Positions 16,277 to 24,056 of a stretch of DNA of 64,000 nucleotides are shown in pieces. Numbering within the stretch: position 1 is the first letter of the stretch; every line of letters starts with the position of its first letter. The DNA comes from Kitasatospora sp. MMS16-BH015. GTDB lineage: Bacteria; Actinomycetota; Actinomycetes; Streptomycetales; Streptomycetaceae. A program made the translations under genes and the position numbers. The stretch lies in NCBI RefSeq assembly GCF_002943525.1, contig NZ_CP025394.1, forward strand, positions 8,633,001-8,697,000. The letters run 5' to 3'. The notes under the pieces are model-generated. The model did not search any database, was not told the DNA's origin, and saw only the letters and a program-made list of their open reading frames with translations.

Positions 16277-16316
16277 GAAGTTGCAGCTTTTATAGCTTAA
16301 GAGCGCAGAAATGAGC
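16277..16316. promoter_or_regulatory. GAAGTTGCA box plus putative DeoR operator, copy 2
   Basis: GAAGTTGCA at 16277-16285 and the palindrome GCGCA-GAAA-TGAGC at 16303-16316, about 40-80 bases upstream of the SIS gene. The same two elements, in the same order and at similar spacing, occur at 12317-12356. This is good evidence of common control of the importer and the catabolic operon. Confidence 0.6.
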
Positions 16317-16345
16317 AATGCTGTCCACGGGATGAGCGGAGACGG

Positions 16346-16385
16346 CGGTAGGCCGCCACCGCGCGGGGGCGGTGACGGCCTACCG
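16346..16385 (-). terminator. Terminator of the GH27 gene
   Basis: CGGTAGGCCG-c-CACCGC pairs with GCGGTG-a-CGGCCTACCG around a 6-base loop: 16 pairs with one mismatch. It lies just past the GH27 stop (16412) and separates it from the SIS operon promoter. Confidence 0.75.
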
Positions 16386-16411
16386 GGAGCGAGAGCGGGA
16401 GCGGGGTCGGG

Positions 16412-18403
16412 TCAGGCGGTGGGTGGGGTGTTGTACGGGGCGGCCCAGGTCTGGTTGGTCTGCAGGCCGGTCGGGGCGGCGCCGCAGGAGTACAGGTCGA
16501 CCGGGGTGCCGGCGGTGGTGGTCGCGCCGCCGTAGACGTCCAGGCACTTGGTGGTGCCGGAGAGCTTCAGGTTGCCGTCCCGGTTGTAGGTCCAGGTCTG
16601 GAAGCCGGGAGCCGAGCCGCAGGCGGCCACGCCGACCCACTGGCCGCTCTTGCCGTTGACGACGCCCGTGCTCGTGGTGCTCTGCGCGGTCAGGCAGAGG
16701 TTCGAGGCGCCGGACTGGAGCAGCTGGACGGAGCCGTCCGCGTTGCGCTGCCACTGCTGGTTCGAGCCGCCGGTGCAGGGCGCCACGTCCACGGCCGTGC
16801 CGGTGGTGCGGGACTGGTAGTTGTCGAGGCAGAGCGAGGCCTTGCTCCAGCTGTCCCGGGAGACGGTGAGCTGGCCGCGCGGGGTGGAGGTGGTGCCGGC
16901 CGGCGGGGTGATGCGGAGCATCGCGCTGTCGTGCGAGGCGATGGTCAGCGGCACGGTGCCGGTGGAGCTGCCGGTGGAGTGCGCCCACAGGTCGCGGACG
17001 GTGTACGCCGCACCCGTGGTGTCGAAGCCGATCGCCTTGAGGTCGAGGGTGTAGTTCGCCGGGGCGGCGCCCTTGTTGGTGACCACCACCGCCTTGGCGC
17101 CGTCGGCGAGGGGCTTGACCACCACGTCGAGACCGCTGGTGGCGGCCGGGGTGCCGTCGGCGTTGGCGCCGCCGCCCGAGACGCGGTAGCCGCCGGCGCC
17201 GAGCGCGTCCTGGTCCACCGCGATGACCTCGGTGTTGCCGAGGATGGCCACCGAGGCCTTGAGGTGGGCCGCCTCGGCCGGGTGGGCGCTGAGGTAGGCG
17301 GGCTCGAACTTGCGGGCGTCGGTGGAGATGGTGAGCGGCGCGGCCAGGGCCGAGAAGAGCGACATCTGGCTGCGCTCCTCGGCGGTGGTCATGCCGTTGT
17401 CGCCGATCAGCAGCATGTCCGGGTTGCTCCAGTTGCCCGGGCCCTGGTAGCGGCTGAGCTCGAGGCTGTTGTCGAAGCTCTGGTAGGCGCCGAAGTTGTA
17501 GCCGCTCTGGACGCCGAGCGGCTGGTTCCACGGGTCGGTGGCGCCGTTGTCGTAGTCGTTGTAGATGTCCGGGCCGACCCGCCAGAGCTGGCCGAGCGGG
17601 CGCACCCAGTTCATCGAGGCGAACTTGGTGGAGCCGTTGCCGTAGCCGGCCGGGGCGGAGATGTCGAAGGCGACGTTCGGGGTGGCCGAGCCGGCCGCGT
17701 TGGCGTTGGTGACGGCGGTGGCCAGGTCGCCGGACATCCGGGTGTCCAGGGTCTGCACCGGCTCGGCGTCGCCGCAGTTGTCGTACTTGAGCTGGTCGAC
17801 GCCCCAGTAGACGAAGGAGTTGGCGTCGGCCTGCTCGTGGTACTCGCTGCCGTTGGCCAGGTTGGGCGAGGTCGGGGTGGTGGTGGAGCAGGTGTGGGTG
17901 CCCGAGGTCTCGTAGATGCCGAACTTGGCGCCCAGGCCGTGCAGGTAGTCGCCGTAGGCGGTCAGCTCGTAGTCGAAGCCGGGCTGCTTGGTGGTGTCGC
18001 GGACGTCGGTGTTGGCGCCCCAGTTCACCGCGCCGTGCAGGTAGCCGGAGCTGTTGCGGTACATCCAGCAGTCGTCGACGGTGACCGTCTTGTAGCCGGC
18101 CGCGATCAGGCCGGTGTCGGCCAGCGCCTTGGCGTTGTCCTCCATGTACTGCTGGAAGGAGTAGGTGATCCGGGGGGAGCCGTCCAGCGGAGCCTGCGGC
18201 GTGCAGGTGGCCCGGGCCCAGTTGTTGAAGCCCATCGGCGGGGTGGCGAGGATCGGCCCGTTGGGGCCGGCCGTGCTCGTGTAATTGGTCGCGGGCTGGG
18301 TCACGCCGTCGTTCGCCAGTGCGGGGGAGGCGAGGAGCGGCCCGGCCAGCAGGGCGGCCGCGAGGACCGTGGGGGCGGTCCGGTGCAGGGGGCGCTTGTC
18401 CAT
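16412..18403 (-). CDS. Secreted GH27 alpha-galactosidase / alpha-N-acetylgalactosaminidase with ricin-type domain
   Basis: 663 residues. Signal peptide 1-30 (ending SPALA). The GH27 (beta/alpha)8 barrel starts at TPPMGFNNWARATC (54-67); TVDDCW (108-113) and LKYDNC (205-210, nucleophile Asp208) are hallmark motifs. A beta-sandwich follows, then from about residue 525 a ricin-type trefoil with NQQW and QTW repeats and paired cysteines. It would release terminal alpha-Gal or alpha-GalNAc outside the cell. ATG 18403 is preceded by an AAGGACGG-type ribosome site; the longer frame to 18568 runs through the promoter. It sits next to the GalNAc-type catabolic operon and has an operator palindrome at 18456-18469. 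Confidence 0.92.
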   Translation of the reverse strand: MDKRPLHRTAPTVLAAALLAGPLLASPALANDGVTQPATNYTSTAGPNGPILATPPMGFNNWARATCTPQAPLDGSPRITYSFQQYMEDNAKALADTGLIAAGYKTVTVDDCWMYRNSSGYLHGAVNWGANTDVRDTTKQPGFDYELTAYGDYLHGLGAKFGIYETSGTHTCSTTTPTSPNLANGSEYHEQADANSFVYWGVDQLKYDNCGDAEPVQTLDTRMSGDLATAVTNANAAGSATPNVAFDISAPAGYGNGSTKFASMNWVRPLGQLWRVGPDIYNDYDNGATDPWNQPLGVQSGYNFGAYQSFDNSLELSRYQGPGNWSNPDMLLIGDNGMTTAEERSQMSLFSALAAPLTISTDARKFEPAYLSAHPAEAAHLKASVAILGNTEVIAVDQDALGAGGYRVSGGGANADGTPAATSGLDVVVKPLADGAKAVVVTNKGAAPANYTLDLKAIGFDTTGAAYTVRDLWAHSTGSSTGTVPLTIASHDSAMLRITPPAGTTSTPRGQLTVSRDSWSKASLCLDNYQSRTTGTAVDVAPCTGGSNQQWQRNADGSVQLLQSGASNLCLTAQSTTSTGVVNGKSGQWVGVAACGSAPGFQTWTYNRDGNLKLSGTTKCLDVYGGATTTAGTPVDLYSCGAAPTGLQTNQTWAAPYNTPPTA

Positions 18404-18805
18404 GGAGGACACCGTCCTTGGGGGTGATTGATTATGACGGTAACTGCCATCTAGCGAGCAGATTTGCTCAGCAATGGGGCCGAGTGTGAAGGCGGTGGAC
18501 CTCGGCGTCAACCCATGAGGTGCAACTTTTCTGCATCGTAATGCTGTATCAAGGGTGGAAGTGAGCATGAATGTGCATCAAGCCTGGGCGTCCCCGGCGG
18601 TGTATCCCTACGATCGCAGCGCGGGGTTGACTGCCGAGGCACCTGGTAGGCGCCAGGGAGGTGCGAGGACGTGTGGACGTCCGCACGAGCGTGCCCTGCG
18701 CCTAGCCCAGCCCGAACCGCGCAGTTCCGTCAGGCCCTCCGAGGGACCCAACGGGCTCGGTCACGGCATGCTCTCCCAGTGCCCCAGAGTTGCCCGGCCA
18801 CCCGA
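18404..18805. other. Promoter region of GH27 and spacer
   Basis: 402 bases without a credible gene. The part near the GH27 start holds the operator at 18456-18469, and further up, near 18520-18540, is TGCAACTTTTCTGCA, the complement of the AAGTTGCA element. The part from about 18600 to 18805 shows nothing recognisable; an 85-residue frame there has no ribosome site or domain. Confidence 0.5.
18456..18469. promoter_or_regulatory. Putative DeoR operator, copy 3
   Basis: GAGCA-GATT-TGCTC, a perfect 5+5 inverted repeat, about 53 bases upstream of the GH27 start. It fits the GnGCA-N4-TGnGC pattern found upstream of the importer and the SIS operon. Confidence 0.6.
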
Positions 18806-19300
18806 TCAGTGACTCCCATTCCCGCCAAAGTGGCTCTCACCTGGGCAGACGGCAGCCTGCATGCCATCCCCGGGGGTGCCATCGGGATACAGCCCGAATG
18901 AGGCCGCAAGAACGGCGGGGAGATCGGCTTCGGGGACAGCGGCGCGCAGTTCCTTGAGGACGTCGGGAAAGTCGGCGTCGTCGATGGAGCCGAGATACTC
19001 CTGGCGCAAGCGATGGATGACCTCCACCAGTTCGGGCCGCAGCCGCATCCAGGCGCGGGACGTCCGGATCTCCGCCGCGACCTGGTCCATGAACCAGCGC
19101 ATGACCTCGTACGGGATGTCCAGGTGCCCTCCTCGGGGATCGAAGCACACCGTCGGCTCGCGGGCCGGGTCTTCGTCGGGGATGACCGCCGTCACCACGG
19201 CCCGTTGTTCCCGGACGAGATCCAGTTCCAGGTACCAGGCGTCGTCAGCCACGGAGTACATCGCGGTGGTCGCGTAGTCGCGGCTCGAGTGCAGGACCAT
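18806..19300 (-). CDS. Hypothetical protein
   Basis: A 164-residue acidic protein not assigned to a family. It starts MVLHSSRDYATTAMYSVADDAWYLELDL, with a strand-rich first half and a helical second half (VMRWFMDQVAAEIRTSRAWMRLRPELVEVIHRLRQEYL). There is no signal peptide or membrane segment. It begins 5 bases after the stop of the upstream hypothetical gene, so the two form an operon. The pairing of two small acidic proteins could suggest an immunity or accessory role, but nothing in the sequence proves it. Confidence 0.65.
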   Translation of the reverse strand: MVLHSSRDYATTAMYSVADDAWYLELDLVREQRAVVTAVIPDEDPAREPTVCFDPRGGHLDIPYEVMRWFMDQVAAEIRTSRAWMRLRPELVEVIHRLRQEYLGSIDDADFPDVLKELRAAVPEADLPAVLAASFGLYPDGTPGDGMQAAVCPGESHFGGNGSH

Positions 19301-19305
19301 CGCTC

Positions 19306-20049
19306 TCAGGCCTTCAGATCGACCGCTGGTGTGGTGTGGACCTCGGCGCCCGGGGCCAGCCGCAGGCCGGCTGTGGTGAGGAACTCGGTGAGGTCGATCC
19401 GGCCGCTGTTGGTTCCGTCGTCCCAGCTGGTCCAGATCCTCGACTCTTCGCCGTCCCAGGTGTCGGCGTCCTCGTTCGGATACTGCTCGACAGTCCCCTC
19501 ACCGTGCCGGTACCGCAGGTACAGGTACTGACCCGTGGTCGTCCAGGCATCCCACTGCGAGGGGAAGCCCCCGCAGGTCTGCACCACCCGCGCGAGGGTC
19601 ACATCCTCGTGCAGATGGGCCTCGACAGTGCCCAGATGCCGGTCGTGGGCGATGAGGAGGTCGTCCACGAGACCGAGCAGGCGGATGCTGCCGCCGGGGA
19701 ACTGGAGCGTGAGACCGGCCGTGAAGCCGACACGGCCGTCGTCGTAGTCGATCTGCCGAGCCGACCGGATCGTCTGTCCGAGGAACCGGGTCACCGGGAC
19801 ATCCGGCGAATCATCGGTCACCGAGACGCTTCCGTACTCCTCCATCGAGTACGGGCCGTGCGGCTGCTCGGCTCGCAGAGACACGCCGGTCGAGGGCGTG
19901 TGGAACAGCACCGGGCCCAGCCCCTCCAGGTGAAGCCAGAGGTGCACCAGCGACGGCTCGTCATCCGCGTAGTGGTGCCGGGCCGTGGTCACCTTCAGCA
20001 GTCGCCTCCCGATCAGGTCGGGGGCAGACAGCTCCTCATCGTCGATCAC
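19306..20049 (-). CDS. Hypothetical protein
   Basis: A 247-residue acidic protein, beta-rich by appearance, with no recognised domain. GTG 20049 (VIDDEELSAPDLIGRR) is chosen because the sequence from there on looks globular; a GTG at 20082 would add 11 residues, and neither has a good ribosome site. Segments such as SLVHLWLHLEGLGPVLFHT and WDDGTNSGRIDLTEFL look like strands of a compact domain. It is upstream of and nearly abuts the 164-residue protein. Its base composition is slightly less GC-extreme than the sugar genes around it, which might indicate separate acquisition. Confidence 0.62.
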   Translation of the reverse strand: MIDDEELSAPDLIGRRLLKVTTARHHYADDEPSLVHLWLHLEGLGPVLFHTPSTGVSLRAEQPHGPYSMEEYGSVSVTDDSPDVPVTRFLGQTIRSARQIDYDDGRVGFTAGLTLQFPGGSIRLLGLVDDLLIAHDRHLGTVEAHLHEDVTLARVVQTCGGFPSQWDAWTTTGQYLYLRYRHGEGTVEQYPNEDADTWDGEESRIWTSWDDGTNSGRIDLTEFLTTAGLRLAPGAEVHTTPAVDLKA

Positions 20050-20357
20050 CCGCCGATGCTCGCACGGCCCCGGCCGGGACACCCGAATTACTGAGCAGCG
20101 AGGACCCGATCGGGAGTCCGCCTCAGGATCGGCGACCCCACCACGGCCCGTCGGTGGTCGCTGCGGCGACGGCCGCCGCTTCGGCGGGGCGGCCGTTTCC
20201 TGCGCTGCAGCGCCCTGGACGGGCAGTCAGGGGCTAAGGAACGGTCCGGACTCCTGCGGGAGGTGGTGGACGGTGGTCGGGTCAGCCGGCGATGGGCCCG
20301 ATCACCGTCCGGTTCGGGAGTACACGAGGGCCGGGGTCGGGGTGCACGGAGGGTCGA
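20050..20357. other. Spacer with no recognised gene
   Basis: About 308 bases between the hypothetical operon and the pseudogene remnant. It contains G/C-rich inverted repeats near 20170-20200 (CGGCCGCC ... GGGCGGCCG) that may form a terminator-like hairpin. No conserved coding frame was found. Confidence 0.35.
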
Positions 20358-20644
20358 TCAGGCCTGGTCCGCCGCGAGTTGGGACTGGATGAGGTTCATC
20401 ACCGTCGAGTCCGCGAGGGTGGTGGTGTCGCCGACTTCGCGGCCTTCGGCGATGTCGCGGAGGAGGCGGCGCAGGATCTTGCCGGAGCGGGTCTTGAGGG
20501 CGTTGGCGGCTTGGGAGACCTCGTCCTTGAGCTGGGTGTAGGTGATGGAGCGGCTGTCCAGTCCAGGGTCTCGGTGGGCTCGACGGCCCAGGTCAGCCGA
20601 CGGGCCTGCTCAGCCCAGAAGGCAAGACGGTCTTCGTTGCTCAA
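20358..20644 (-). pseudogene. Internally deleted acyl-CoA (acetyl-CoA) synthetase
   Basis: The minus strand begins LSNEDRLAFWAEQARRLTWAVEPTETLDW, an N-terminus of acetyl/propionyl-CoA synthetases. Within a few codons, in a different frame, it becomes SITYTQLKDEVSQAANALKTRSGKILRRLLRDIAEGREVGDTTTLADSTVM and ends at the TGA at 20358-20360; KTRSGKILRR contains the C-terminal acetylation-site lysine region of these enzymes. Some 500-600 central residues are missing, and the junction is near 20560-20575. The protein cannot be functional. It looks like a deletion relic of a ~650-residue gene. Confidence 0.75.
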
Positions 20645-20742
20645 CTTGCACGCCTGGTCGACTGATCTGCGCGAACATGATTAATCTAGCCTAGCTTAGC
20701 GCAGAATCAATCAACAGGATCACATCCTGGGCTGACCCGCGG

Positions 20743-22011
20743 TCAGCTGCCGCCCCGGATGGCGATCTGCTGCACCTGGTCCAGGGCCTGCGGGTCGTCG
20801 AGCAGCCGGCCGGCCCTGGTCTGGATCGCATGGGAGACCGCGCTCCAGCCGGTCAGGTCGGTGGGCATGAAGCGGGCGGTGTTGAGGGCGTCGACGAAGG
20901 GGTTCAACTCCGGTCGGTCGGTCCGGAGTTGGTCGAGCGCGTCGATGGTCACCGGGAGCAGGTCGTACTCCGCGCCGAACCGCACCTGCCACTGCTTGCG
21001 GTAGGCGAAGGCCAGGAAGGCCTCGATCTGGGCCCGGTGCCCGCCGGCCTTGAAGGCCGAGAGCCAGTCGGCCACGCCGAGGGCCCGGGAGGCCTGGCCG
21101 TCCTGGGCGGTGGGCAGCGGTGCCCAGGTGACGTCGAGGTGGCCGCTCGCGATGCCGGAGAGCTGGACGGGGGCGCCGTCGAGCATGCCGACCCGGCCCG
21201 CCGCGAACTCGGTGAAGAGGGCCGTGCGGTCCACCGAGGCCGGGGCGGGCTCGGTCAGGCCCTCGTCCACCCAGTGCTTGAGTTGGGTCAAGGTGGCCTT
21301 GTTCTGGGGGGAGTTCACCGTCCAGGACCCGGTGGAGTCGGTGTAGCCGCCGAGGTTGCCCATCTCCCACATGAAGAGCTCGCCCTGGGCCTCCTCCGGG
21401 CCGAGCGGGAGGCCGAGCGGCACCGGGACGCCGGCGGCCTTCATCCGGCGCGCCGCCTCCTCGACCTCCGCCCAGGTCCGGGGGGCCACGGCCTTGCCGC
21501 CGGTCATCGGCAGGCCGGCCTGCTGCCAGAGCCGGTCGTTGATCAGGAAGGCCCGGGAGGAGGAGACGAACGGGAGCGCGAAGGAGGTGGTGCCCTCGCC
21601 GGTGGCGGCCAGCAGCGAGTGCGGGAGCCGCATCTCCACCGCGCCGTCCCCGCCGATCTGGTCGACGGGGTAGAGCAGGCCCTGCTTCGCCCAACTGTCC
21701 ACCCGGGGGCCCTCGACGATGTCCGGGTAGGCCTTGGCGGCCACCATCCCGTCGAGTTGGCCGGCGATGTCGTTCCAGCCGTAGGTGCGGACCCGGACGG
21801 TGATGCCGGGGTGCTCCTGGTGGAAGGCGGCGGCCAGGGCCTCCCAGTAGGCCTGGCTCGGGTTGGTGCCGCCGCTGCCGTAGTCGGCGGCGACCAGGGT
21901 GAGGGTGGCGTCCGGCAGCGGGTCGGCCTGCTGCTCGTGGTAGGCCCAGCCGGCCGCCACGAGCGCTGCGGCGACGGCCGCCGCCAGGGTGGTCAGCACA
22001 CGTCTGTTCAT
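20743..22011 (-). CDS. Second ABC sugar-binding protein, orphan and without lipobox
   Basis: A 422-residue family 1 solute-binding protein similar throughout to the one at 10918-12192 (shared LVAADYGS-G-NPSQAYW, YPDIVEGP, LPFVSSSRAFLIN, VPVPLGLPLG). The N-terminus MNRRVLTTLAAAVAAALVAAGWAYHEQQ has a hydrophobic segment but no lipobox cysteine, so it is either released or held by an uncleaved helix. ATG 22011 follows AGGAGGAT. No permeases accompany it; it may share the permeases at 9003-10784 or act as a sensor or scavenger. It is divergent from a DeoR regulator. Confidence 0.9.
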   Translation of the reverse strand: MNRRVLTTLAAAVAAALVAAGWAYHEQQADPLPDATLTLVAADYGSGGTNPSQAYWEALAAAFHQEHPGITVRVRTYGWNDIAGQLDGMVAAKAYPDIVEGPRVDSWAKQGLLYPVDQIGGDGAVEMRLPHSLLAATGEGTTSFALPFVSSSRAFLINDRLWQQAGLPMTGGKAVAPRTWAEVEEAARRMKAAGVPVPLGLPLGPEEAQGELFMWEMGNLGGYTDSTGSWTVNSPQNKATLTQLKHWVDEGLTEPAPASVDRTALFTEFAAGRVGMLDGAPVQLSGIASGHLDVTWAPLPTAQDGQASRALGVADWLSAFKAGGHRAQIEAFLAFAYRKQWQVRFGAEYDLLPVTIDALDQLRTDRPELNPFVDALNTARFMPTDLTGWSAVSHAIQTRAGRLLDDPQALDQVQQIAIRGGS

Positions 22012-22072
22012 GGGGATCCTCCTGACTCGGAGGCGCAGGGGTGAGTGAAGATGACTGATAGTGGCCACCTGC

Positions 22073-22086
22073 GCGCATGAAGGCGC
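22073..22086. promoter_or_regulatory. Putative DeoR operator, copy 4 (degenerate)
   Basis: GCGCA-TGAA-GGCGC in the gap between the divergent second binding protein and DeoR regulator. It fits the GnGCA-N4-TGnGC pattern with one mismatch. Its position would suit repression of both genes. Confidence 0.4.
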
Positions 22087-22173
22087 ATGCTGGTGCTGCA
22101 CATATGGCACTGTCAAGCTGTTCCGTACGGCCGGAATGATGCAGAATCGGGCAGGCCGAGGAGAGGAGGACCG

Positions 22174-22953
22174 GTGAAGACCCAGGACCGATGGCTCAGG
22201 CTGATGGATCTGCTCGGTGACCGGGGCCGGATCGAAGTGGTCGAGGCGGCCCGGCTGTTGGGGGTCTCCGCGGCGACGGTGCGGCGGGACCTGGAGGAGC
22301 TGGCCGGGCAGCGGCTGCTCACCCGGACGCACGGCGGCGCGGTCCGGGCCGGGGTCAGCTACGACCTGCCGCTGCGGTACAAGGCGACCCGGCGGGCGGC
22401 GGAGAAGCTGCGGATCGCCAAGGCCGCCGCAGCGCTGGTGCTGCCGGGCTCGGTGGTGGGGCTCACCGGCGGGACGACCACCTCCGAGGTGGCGCGCGAG
22501 CTGGCCACCCGCCCTGACCTCGCCGAGGCGGACGGGGCGCTGACGGTGGTGACCAACGCGATCGACATCGCCGGCGAGCTGGCGGTGCGCACCCACATCA
22601 GGACGGTGATGACCGGCGGCGTCGCGCGGCCGGCCTCCTACGAGCTGACCGGCCCGCTGGCGGCGGCCGTGCTGGAGGGGCTCTGCCTGGACTACGCCGT
22701 GCTCGGGGTGAACGGGCTCGACCCGGTGGTCGGCGCCTCGGCCGTCTCCGAGGGCGAGGCCGGGATCAACCGGGCGATGGCGGTGCGGGCCGAGAAGGTG
22801 ATCGTGGTGGCCGACTCGACCAAGCTCGGCCGCCGGGCCTTCGTCACGGTGAGCTTCCCGCGCGAGATCGACGTGCTGGTCACCGACACCGAGGCACCGC
22901 CGGAGCTGGTGGCGGCCCTGACCGAGCAGGGGGTCGAGGTGCTCTGCGTCTGA
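22174..22953 (+). CDS. DeoR-family transcriptional regulator
   Basis: A 259-residue DeoR regulator. The winged helix reads GRIEVVEAARLLGVSAATVRRDLEEL, followed by the invariant RTHGGAV. The C-terminal domain is the sugar-phosphate-binding ISOCOT fold (GGTTTSEVARELA, VTNAIDIAGEL, GVARPASYELTGP, VADSTKLGRRAF). The effector is likely a phosphorylated sugar from the neighbouring pathway. GTG 22174 is fixed by GAGAGGAGGA just upstream. It is divergent from the second binding protein, convergent with a second DeoR gene, and one of two candidate readers of the GnGCA-N4-TGnGC boxes. Confidence 0.92.
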   Translation: MKTQDRWLRLMDLLGDRGRIEVVEAARLLGVSAATVRRDLEELAGQRLLTRTHGGAVRAGVSYDLPLRYKATRRAAEKLRIAKAAAALVLPGSVVGLTGGTTTSEVARELATRPDLAEADGALTVVTNAIDIAGELAVRTHIRTVMTGGVARPASYELTGPLAAAVLEGLCLDYAVLGVNGLDPVVGASAVSEGEAGINRAMAVRAEKVIVVADSTKLGRRAFVTVSFPREIDVLVTDTEAPPELVAALTEQGVEVLCV

Positions 22954-22979
22954 GGCCGCTCACCCGGGGGCGGTCCGGC

Positions 22980-23765
22980 TCAGGCGCAGATCACGTCCAC
23001 GCCGCGGGCGGTGAACTGCTCCACGATCTCGTCCGGTGCGTTCTTGTCGGTGATCAGGGTGGAGATCGACTCGGTGGGGCAGACCTGGGCGAAGGCCCGC
23101 CGTCCCAGCTTGGTGGAGTCGGCCACCACGATCACCTGCTCGGCCCGCTCGGCGAGCGCGCGGTTGACCCCGGCCTCGCCCTCGTCGTGGGCGGCGGCGC
23201 CGTTCTTCGGCTCCACCGCGTTGACGCCCAGCACGGCGTAGTCGAGCGAGATCTCGTGCAGGATGGCGGTGGCCATCGGGCCGGTCAGCTCGAAGGAGTT
23301 GGGCCGCACCACGCCGCCGGTGACCACCGTCTTGATGTAGGAGCGGACGGCCAGCTCGTTGGCGATGTTGACGGCGTTGGTCACCACGGTCAGGGCCACC
23401 CCGTCGCCGTGCTCGGCCAGGTCGGGGCGGACGGCCAGCTCGTGCGCCACGGCCGTGGTGGTGGTGCCGCCGTTGAGGCCGACCACCGAGCCGGGCGGCA
23501 GCAGGCGGGCCGCGGCCTGCGCGATGTGGTGCTTCTCGTCCGTCTGGCGCGCGGTCTTGTAACGCAGCGGCAGGTCGTAGGAGACGCCGCTCAGCACGGC
23601 GCCGCCGCGGGTGCGGGTGAGCAGCTGCTGACGGGCGAGCTCGTCGAGGTCGCGGCGGACGGTCGCCGTGGACACCCCGAGCTGCTGGGCGGCCTCGGCC
23701 ACGTCCAGGGCGCCCTGCTCGCCCAGGATCGCGAGCAGGCGGGTCCACCGATCGTGCATGCTCAT
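22980..23765 (-). CDS. DeoR-family transcriptional regulator (paralogue)
   Basis: A 261-residue DeoR regulator clearly paralogous to the one at 22174-22953: HTH LDVAEAAQQLGVSTATVRRDLDEL, RTRGGAV, GGTTTTAVAHELA, VVRPNSFELTGP and VADSTKLGRRAF. ATG 23765 follows GAAGGAG with 5-base spacing; the longer frame to 23960 runs into the divergent promoter. The two regulators are convergent tail to tail, a likely inverted duplication. It is divergent from a phospholipase C gene. Which of the pair controls which operon cannot be told from sequence. Confidence 0.92.
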   Translation of the reverse strand: MSMHDRWTRLLAILGEQGALDVAEAAQQLGVSTATVRRDLDELARQQLLTRTRGGAVLSGVSYDLPLRYKTARQTDEKHHIAQAAARLLPPGSVVGLNGGTTTTAVAHELAVRPDLAEHGDGVALTVVTNAVNIANELAVRSYIKTVVTGGVVRPNSFELTGPMATAILHEISLDYAVLGVNAVEPKNGAAAHDEGEAGVNRALAERAEQVIVVADSTKLGRRAFAQVCPTESISTLITDKNAPDEIVEQFTARGVDVICA

Positions 23766-24003
23766 GACTACTCCTTCGTCTCCGTCGCTGGTCAAACCTA
23801 GCGAATGCGGCACGGGCGGTGCTCGCCGACCCCGTGTTCCGCGCGCTTCGGCGCGCCTTCCGCGCAGCTTCCGCGCAGCTTTCGGGCAGCCTCCGAGCTG
23901 TCTCCGGCAGCCAGGTCCATGGCATTCCCACCGCGTCACGACCCTTGACTCCCGTCGCAACGGGCTGGCAGCTTTGCTTCAAGCTGCTCCAAAAGCGTCG
24001 AAG

Positions 24004-24032
24004 TGAGCAGCATGGATCAGACACTGCTCACC
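24004..24032. promoter_or_regulatory. Inverted repeat upstream of phospholipase C
   Basis: GTGAGCAG and CTGCTCAC form a perfect 8-bp inverted repeat separated by 13 bases, just upstream of the ATG at 24057. The half-sites contain the GAGCA/TGCTC of the DeoR boxes with a longer spacer. Its location supports the downstream start of the phospholipase gene. Confidence 0.5.
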
Positions 24033-24056
24033 TTTTGGCAGACAAGGTCATCCCCC

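Noticed and set aside
18555..18812. 85-residue plus-strand frame upstream of the hypothetical genes
   Set aside because: No ribosome site, no domain, biased composition, overlaps the GH27 promoter region.
20358..20644. Functional small gene of 81 residues
   Set aside because: The two parts match opposite ends of one large enzyme in different frames, which marks a deletion pseudogene.
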